Assembly: GCA_946059285.1 (NCBI GenBank)
Contig: CAMGMW010000029.1
Location: forward strand, 1 to 10,475
From: an uncultured Clostridia bacterium
GTDB lineage: Bacteria; Bacillota_A; Clostridia; Oscillospirales; Oscillospiraceae
Direction of reading: 5' to 3'
Length of the DNA: 10,475 nucleotides
Below are positions 6,931 to 10,475 of the stretch, piece by piece (position 1 is the stretch's first letter; each line of letters opens with the position of its first letter). The notes under the pieces were generated by a model. The model was not told the origin of the DNA, made no database searches, and worked only from the letters and a program-made list of their open reading frames with translations. The position numbers and the translations under genes are program-made.

Positions 6931-7427
6931 AGATTGCCGTTTATCCGGGCAGTTTTGACCCAGTCACCAACGGACACCTGAATATCATTGAACGTGCTTC
7001 GCGTCTCTTTGATCGGGTGATCGTCTGTGTGATGGTCAACTGCGAGAAGAAACCGCTGTTTACGCTGGAGGAGCGAGAAGCACAGCTCCGGCGCGTGACC
7101 GGACATCTGCCGAATGTCAGCGTGGACGCCTATGACGGTCTGCTGGCGGAGTATGCAAGAGAACATGGCTGCTGTACCATTGTCAAGGGCTTGCGCGCCG
7201 GCTCCGACTTCGAAAAAGAATTCCAAATGGCGATGATCAACCACAAGCTCAATCCGGAGCTGGATTCGCTGTTTTTGACCGCAGAGCATCAATATATGTA
7301 CCTCAGCTCAAGTGCGGTCAAGGAAATGGGCTATTATGCGGCGGACTTGTCGGATTTTCTGCCGGCGGCAATTATTCCGGAATTTCAGGAAAGAATGTTA
7401 CTCAGAAGGAAAAATAAGGAGGCATAA
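6927..7427 (+). CDS. coaD: Phosphopantetheine adenylyltransferase, 166 residues
   Basis: CoaD transfers AMP from ATP to 4'-phosphopantetheine, giving dephospho-CoA, the penultimate step of coenzyme A synthesis. The N-terminus AVYPGSFDPVTNGHL contains the nucleotidyltransferase TxGH motif (TNGH at 14-17). Other family landmarks are the VKGLRAGSDFEKE segment (usually VRGLR), the NHKLNPEL stretch, and the YLSSSAVKE motif near the C-terminus. Length 166 is normal for this hexameric enzyme. The ATG overlaps the rsmD stop as ATGA. The gene should be served both by read-through from the uvrC-rsmD side and by the promoter inside rsmD. The next gene's ribosome binding site lies in its last codons. Confidence 0.97.
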   Translation: MKIAVYPGSFDPVTNGHLNIIERASRLFDRVIVCVMVNCEKKPLFTLEEREAQLRRVTGHLPNVSVDAYDGLLAEYAREHGCCTIVKGLRAGSDFEKEFQMAMINHKLNPELDSLFLTAEHQYMYLSSSAVKEMGYYAADLSDFLPAAIIPEFQERMLLRRKNKEA

Positions 7428-7429
7428 CG

Positions 7430-7930
7430 ATGAACGAACACAGCATTGAAGAAGTAATCGGTACTTTGTATGAGATGGTGCAGGACGCAAGAAGTGTGCC
7501 GTTCAGCAGCGATAAGTGTGCTTTGGAGCGCGACCGGGTGTTGGATTTGCTTGATGAGATCAGCAATCAGCTCCCCGGCGAGCTGAAACAGGCGAAAACA
7601 ATCGTCGAGTCCCGCAGTGAGCTGATTACCAATGCAAAGCGTGAGGCGGAGAATATCCTCAAGGCGGCGCAGGTACAGGCGCGCCAGCTTGTTTCTCAGG
7701 AAGCGGTTTATATGGAAGCCAAGAACCAGGCCAATGAGATGATTCGCGCGGCACAGGATAAGATCAAAGAACTGAAGCAGGTCACCAACGACTATGTGGA
7801 CGATTCTCTGCGCCGGACGGAGGAAGCGGTTGCGGAAGCCCTTTCCGAAATCCGCGATTCCCGCTCGAAATTCCGTGCGCTGGTCAATCCGCAGGCACGA
7901 AACAATTCCGCGATCATCGAGGATGTCTGA
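7430..7930 (+). CDS. Uncharacterised coiled-coil protein, 166 residues
   Basis: The protein starts at ATG 7430 with a very strong ribosome binding site, TAAGGAGG at 7415-7422, inside the end of coaD; the coaD stop is two bases before the start. Residues 1-40 are a short acidic helix region with a PFSSDKC turn. From about 45 to 150 it is a long charged helix rich in Ala, Glu, Lys and Arg, consistent with a coiled coil (for example NAKREAENILKAAQ). There is no signal peptide, membrane segment or nucleotide-binding motif. From memory it resembles a clostridial family often labelled ATPase or V-type ATPase subunit H-like; that label appears to rest on coiled-coil similarity only. DivIVA- or GpsB-like scaffolding is another possibility, but the DivIVA N-terminal signature is not evident. 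Function unknown. Confidence 0.85.
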   Translation: MNEHSIEEVIGTLYEMVQDARSVPFSSDKCALERDRVLDLLDEISNQLPGELKQAKTIVESRSELITNAKREAENILKAAQVQARQLVSQEAVYMEAKNQANEMIRAAQDKIKELKQVTNDYVDDSLRRTEEAVAEALSEIRDSRSKFRALVNPQARNNSAIIEDV

Positions 7931-8118
7931 TAAAGCATAAAGCAGGTCAATGAATGTTGTAGACAGACTGACGAAACCCTTGCGGTCAAAGGCTGCGGAG
8001 GGGAAGCCCGCCTGCAAGGAAACGGCAATGGTTGCCTTTTGCGTCCAGTCAAACCGTTTTTGCGGCTTTTCAAGTTGGGAACGGACTACAGCGTGTCAAA
8101 AGACTGACTCGGCACATT
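7931..8118 (+). other. Intergenic leader region with direct repeats, hairpins and a 56-codon open frame
   Basis: This stretch before the hexomutase gene holds no recognised gene. It begins with a copy of a 24-base imperfect direct repeat (7936-7959) whose partner (8115-8138) includes the 5' arm of the downstream terminator. AGACTGAC occurs inside both repeats, at 7965-7972 and 8101-8108. Hairpins include GGCAA/TTGCC (8024-8036), and AGTC/GACT (8047-8050 with 8084-8087) stacked on CGTT/AACG (8055-8058 with 8080-8083). An open frame from ATG 7950 to TAA 8118-8120 encodes 56 residues with five cysteines, but its ribosome binding site is poor (only AGG at 7944-7946). I see no convincing promoter. 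It could be a structured leader, a leader peptide, or a dispersed element; the sequence alone does not decide. Confidence 0.5.
7936..7959. repeat. Direct repeat, copy 1 (partner 8115-8138)
   Basis: Copy 1 at 7936-7959 and copy 2 at 8115-8138 match at 20 of 24 positions, including twelve identical bases in a row, CAGGTCAATGAA (7943-7954 and 8122-8133). Copy 2 contains the 5' arm and loop of the terminator before pgm. Copy 1 could therefore pair with the terminator 3' arm over 7940-7952 and 8134-8146 (13 pairs, one G-U). Confidence 0.8.
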
Positions 8119-8149
8119 AAACAGGTCAATGAACATTGACCTGTTTTTT
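8119..8149 (+). terminator. Strong terminator or attenuator directly before the hexomutase gene
   Basis: AAACAGGTCAAT (8119-8130) pairs perfectly with ATTGACCTGTTT (8135-8146), giving 12 bp with a GAAC loop and a T-run at 8144-8149. The ribosome binding site of the next gene (GGAGG, 8156-8160) begins six bases later. No promoter fits in between, so the next gene must be read through this structure. That suggests an attenuator rather than a simple end-of-operon terminator. Confidence 0.9.
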
Positions 8150-8165
8150 AAACTTGGAGGTAACT

Positions 8166-9869
8166 ATGACTTATTTGGAGCGTTATCAGATCTGGTGTAA
8201 AACGGCACCACTGCGGGAAAGCGAACTGAAAAGACTTAAAAAGATGGCAGAGGATGAAGATATGCTTAAGGGCTGCTTCGGTGCGGAATTGCAATTCGGC
8301 ACCGCGGGCATTCGCGGCATTATGGACCTTGGCACCAACCGTCTCAATGATTTTACGGTGCGCCGTACCGCGCAGGGCATTGCCCGCTGGCTGTCCTCAA
8401 CCTCATTGCCGCAAAAATGTGCGATCGGCAATGACTCCCGCCATAACTCCCGCCGCTATGCGGAAATCTGCGCGGAGGCTTTGGCCGAACAGGGCGTTCA
8501 TGTATATGTTTATCATGAGCTGGCACCGACACCGATGCTTTCTTTTGCTGTACGCCGTCTGGGCTGCGGCTGCGGCATCGTTGTTTCCGCCAGCCACAAT
8601 GCCGGAATCTATAACGGAATCAAATGCTACGGACCTGACGGTTGCCAGATGACCGACGCACCGGCGGCGCGGGTATTCGCGGCAATTTCCGAAATTCCGT
8701 ATTTTGTCCCTTCCGCAGTCGGCTTTGTCGAGCTGTTGGAAAACGGAAAGGTAGAGTATATCGCGCCGGCACTTTGGGAGGCGTATTATCAGACCGTTCT
8801 GGCAGAGCGGATCTCGGAGCAGCCGGATGACAATTTGAACCTGCTCTATACGCCGTTGTGCGGCGCGGGGAATAAGCCTGTGCGCGAGGTGCTGAGCAGA
8901 ATCGGTGTGAATGTCGATGTGGTGGCGGCACAGGAGCAGCCGGACGGCGATTTTAAAACCTGTGAGTATCCGAATCCTGAGACGGACGCGGCACTGAACG
9001 AGAGCTACAAGATTGCCGCACAGACGCACCCTGACCTGATCCTTGGTACGGATCCGGACTGCGACCGCGTTGCTGTTGCGGTTCCGTGCGGAAGCGGCTT
9101 CCGCAAGCTGTCCGGCAATGAGCTGGGCTGTCTGCTGCTTGACGATATTCTTGGGACGCTTTCGGCGCGAAACAGTCTGCCGGAGGATGCAGTGGCGGTA
9201 CGCAGTATTGTTTCCACGCCGATGGCGGATCGAATCGCGGCAAAATACGGTGTGAAAATGCGCACGGTGCTGACCGGCTTCAAATACATAGGCGGGGAAA
9301 TCCTTTCACTGGAGGAAAAAGGCGAAGAAAGCCGTTTTGTATTCGGCTTTGAGGAAAGCTGCGGCTATCTCAAAGGCACCTATGCCAGGGACAAGGACGC
9401 GGTGGTGGCCTCCATGCTGACGTGCGACCTTGCCGCCAAGACTAAGCGGGAAGGAAAAAACTTAGCGGAGAAGATGGACGCACTGTACACCGAATTCGGC
9501 TGGCATGAGGCAAAGGTCATCAGCATCGAGCTGAAGGGACCGAACGCGATGGAGCTGTCCGCGCAGTTTATGTCGGAGTTCCGCGAGCATATCCCCGCAG
9601 CACTTGCGGGTATGCCTGTGACGGAATACACGGATTATCAGTCCCGCATTTGCCGGAATATGCTCACAGGCGAGAAGACGGCAGTAGAACTTCCGAGCTC
9701 CAATGTGATCACACTCGTATTGGGCGACCAGGGCAGTGTGATTGTCCGTCCTTCCGGCACTGAGCCGAAAATCAAACTCTATCTGACGGCGATCGATGCA
9801 CAGCAGGATGCTGCAAAAGCGCGGCTTGCACAGCTTGCCGACGCGATGAGCGCCTATATTCCGAACTGA
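8166..9869 (+). CDS. pgcA: Alpha-D-phosphohexomutase (phosphoglucomutase/phosphomannomutase family), 567 residues
   Basis: The family interconverts hexose 1- and 6-phosphates through a phosphoserine enzyme. All four family signatures are present: the active-site serine loop SASHN with Ser143 followed by YNGIK, the metal loop DPDCDR (296-301), the sugar loop GFEES (394-398), and the phosphate loop RPSGTEP (528-534). The length of 567 matches the long form, as in Bacillus PgcA, which makes glucose 1-phosphate for UDP-glucose and cell-envelope sugars. Substrate choice (glucose, mannose or pentose phosphate) cannot be fixed from sequence. Residue 146 is Ala where the family usually has Pro (SASHNP). 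I start it at ATG 8166 with GGAGG at 8156-8160; the in-frame TTG at 8136 lies inside the terminator stem and is not credible. No clear terminator follows its stop. Confidence 0.93.
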   Translation: MTYLERYQIWCKTAPLRESELKRLKKMAEDEDMLKGCFGAELQFGTAGIRGIMDLGTNRLNDFTVRRTAQGIARWLSSTSLPQKCAIGNDSRHNSRRYAEICAEALAEQGVHVYVYHELAPTPMLSFAVRRLGCGCGIVVSASHNAGIYNGIKCYGPDGCQMTDAPAARVFAAISEIPYFVPSAVGFVELLENGKVEYIAPALWEAYYQTVLAERISEQPDDNLNLLYTPLCGAGNKPVREVLSRIGVNVDVVAAQEQPDGDFKTCEYPNPETDAALNESYKIAAQTHPDLILGTDPDCDRVAVAVPCGSGFRKLSGNELGCLLLDDILGTLSARNSLPEDAVAVRSIVSTPMADRIAAKYGVKMRTVLTGFKYIGGEILSLEEKGEESRFVFGFEESCGYLKGTYARDKDAVVASMLTCDLAAKTKREGKNLAEKMDALYTEFGWHEAKVISIELKGPNAMELSAQFMSEFREHIPAALAGMPVTEYTDYQSRICRNMLTGEKTAVELPSSNVITLVLGDQGSVIVRPSGTEPKIKLYLTAIDAQQDAAKARLAQLADAMSAYIPN

Positions 9870-9952
9870 GTCTTTCATAAATCATCAGAACAGTTGCAGG
9901 CCCACCGGTTTTGCGATACTGAAAGCAAGTGCCGGCAAAGCATAGAAAACCC

Positions 9953-9981
9953 TTGACTTTTCCGGTTCCTTCCGTTATCAT
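9953..9981 (+). promoter_or_regulatory. Promoter of the T-box/valS transcript
   Basis: TTGACT at 9953-9958 and TATCAT at 9976-9981 are separated by 17 bases, each one base from consensus. Transcription would start near 9988, just before T-box stem I. The preceding bases 9870-9952 show no gene; a weak CCGG/CCGG stem (9905-9908 with 9932-9935) has no T-run. Confidence 0.75.
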
Positions 9982-9987
9982 ATCAAC

Positions 9988-10224
9988 ATACTGCAAAACG
10001 TGTTGAGGAAGAGGAGTACGCAAACCTCTGATGCAGAGAGGGGACGGTTGGTGCAAGTCCCTGCGGAGGCTGCGGAAGGTCGCTTCGGAATGGGCGGGCT
10101 GAAAATACCATCAGGTCCGCACGGGTGCTCCCGTTACAGAGTGCGAGTGCCCGGCACTTGCCGGGAATTCAGGTGGTACCACGGAAGTCATTTCGCCCTG
10201 AGCAAACAGCTCAGGGCGTTTTTT
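9988..10224 (+). promoter_or_regulatory. T-box leader responding to uncharged tRNA-Val (specifier GUC)
   Basis: A T-box senses the charging state of a tRNA: the specifier codon pairs with the anticodon, and an uncharged 3' end stabilises the antiterminator. Stem I shows the GAGGAAGAGGAGTACG region with AGTA at 10015-10018 and the distal AGAGAGGGGACGGTTGGTG region (10035-10053). The segment GAAG-GTC-GCTTC near 10075-10086 gives specifier GUC at 10079-10081, a valine codon, matching the gene downstream. Further hairpins are ACGGG/CCCGT (10121-10134) and CCCGGC/GCCGGG (10150-10165). The T-box sequence AGGTGGTACCACGG is at 10171-10184, with TGGT (10174-10177) complementary to an ACCA tRNA end. 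The specifier was assigned by motif alignment by eye, and its agreement with valS supports it. Confidence 0.93.
10194..10224 (+). terminator. T-box intrinsic terminator
   Basis: CGCCCTGAGC (10194-10203) pairs perfectly with GCTCAGGGCG (10209-10218) around AAACA, followed by six T residues (10219-10224). It ends 29 bases before the valS start and is the off-state of the T-box switch. Confidence 0.95.
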
Positions 10225-10253
10225 CGTATGGAAAATGAAAGGAGAAACCGATC

Positions 10254-10475
10254 ATGGCTAGAGAGCTGCCGAAAACCTATGAACCGAAGGATGTCGAAAA
10301 CCGGCTGTATCAATTCTGGACGGAAAACGGCTATTTCCACACAGAACGGGATCCGAAGAAAAAGCCGTTTACCATTGTGATGCCGCCTCCCAATGTGACA
10401 GGACAGCTTCACATGGGACACGCAATGGATGCCGCAATGCAAGATGTGCTGATCCGTTTTAAGCGTATGCAGGGC
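10254..10475 (+). CDS. valS: Valyl-tRNA synthetase, first 74 residues (3' end cut off by window)
   Basis: ValRS charges tRNA-Val with valine and edits misactivated threonine. The visible part begins [19 protein letters not shown], the usual ValRS start, and reaches the class I HIGH motif in the form HMGH at residues 53-56, within the typical [15 protein letters not shown] context. IleRS and LeuRS differ in the preceding PPPNVTG segment, which is diagnostic for ValRS. The ribosome binding site AAAGGAG at 10238-10244 is nine bases before ATG 10254. The frame stays open to the window edge. The valine-type T-box directly upstream independently supports the assignment and its control by tRNA-Val charging. 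Confidence 0.97.
   Translation, partial: MARELPKTYEPKDVENRLYQFWTENGYFHTERDPKKKPFTIVMPPPNVTGQLHMGHAMDAAMQDVLIRFKRMQG

Noticed and set aside
7968..8005. Hammerhead-like CUGACGA followed by GGGGAAG in the pgm leader
   Set aside because: The second core box should be GAAA directly after stem II, and no proper stem II or stem I/III arrangement with a cleavage-site triplet can be drawn.
7385..8017. Minus-strand open frame (210 codons) covering the coiled-coil gene and part of the pgm leader
   Set aside because: It mirrors the plus-strand coiled-coil gene, which has a strong ribosome binding site and fits the operon; no domain is recognisable on the minus strand.
7973..8100. Possible known riboswitch or SRP/6S RNA in the pgm leader
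   Set aside because: I could not match conserved cores of c-di-GMP, THF, glycine, fluoride, ZTP, guanidine or glmS elements, nor the SRP GGAAG/CAG loop. 6S RNA could not be excluded by eye but shows no clear long double stem with central bubble. An Infernal/Rfam scan would decide.
8136..8141. TTGACC as a -35 box for pgm
   Set aside because: It is part of the terminator 3' arm, and a -10 at normal spacing would put the transcript start beyond the pgm start codon.
8403..9029. Minus-strand open frame (208 codons) opposite the hexomutase gene
   Set aside because: It overlaps the active-site and metal-loop codons of a clear phosphohexomutase; it is rich in Arg, His and Cys in the way shadow frames are.
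9905..9935. CCGG...CCGG stem after the hexomutase gene as a terminator
   Set aside because: The stem is only 4-5 strong pairs, interrupted, and has no T-run after it.
10000..10380. Plus-strand open frame (126 codons) across the T-box and the start of valS
   Set aside because: It runs through T-box stems and the terminator and then overlaps valS in another frame; the RNA structure explains the sequence.

Overview
This is a housekeeping stretch of a Firmicutes chromosome, most likely from a clostridial lineage (an Oscillospiraceae/Ruminococcaceae-type gut anaerobe would fit). The clues are the era-yqzL-recO order, a MutS2 of the Smr type, an HPr-family protein with the Ser46 regulatory site, a T-box in front of valS, strong AGGAGG-type ribosome binding sites, and base composition a little above half G+C as judged by eye. 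The lineage is inferred; no 16S or other marker comparison was possible. Every gene I can support lies on the + strand.

Layout. Bases 1-793 hold the 3' part of era (its P-loop lies outside the window). A 30-codon yqzL-like gene (872-964) and recO (1005-1763) follow, and recO overlaps mutS2 (1760-4132) by ATGA. This is a compact ribosome-maturation and recombination/repair block. A self-contained unit comes next: a sigma-A-type promoter with a palindrome in its spacer, a UUCG-capped hairpin at the mRNA 5' end, an 86-residue HPr-like protein (4219-4479), and a perfect 14-bp terminator. Then uvrC (4551-6371), rsmD (6373-6930), coaD (6927-7427) and an uncharacterised coiled-coil protein (7430-7930) are packed with overlaps or gaps of 1-2 bases. 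A consensus promoter with an extended -10 lies inside rsmD and should feed coaD and the coiled-coil gene.

Bases 7931-8165 are the one stretch I find hard to explain. They hold a 24-bp imperfect direct repeat, a 56-codon open frame, several hairpins, and a strong terminator that ends only 16 bases before the start codon of a phosphohexomutase gene (8166-9869). This looks like a regulated leader or an inserted element. After it, a promoter and a valine-type T-box leader (specifier GUC) precede the first 74 codons of valS (10254-10475).

How the genes fit together: Era and RsmD act on 16S rRNA and the small subunit; RecO and UvrC act in DNA repair, and MutS2 in recombination control and/or collided-ribosome rescue; CoaD makes CoA; the HPr-like protein and the hexomutase link to sugar metabolism; ValRS is controlled by uncharged tRNA-Val. 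I see no defence island, phage, transposase, CRISPR array or biosynthetic cluster. The most interesting material is regulatory: the pgm leader, the intragenic promoter in rsmD, and the divergent HPr active-site loop.
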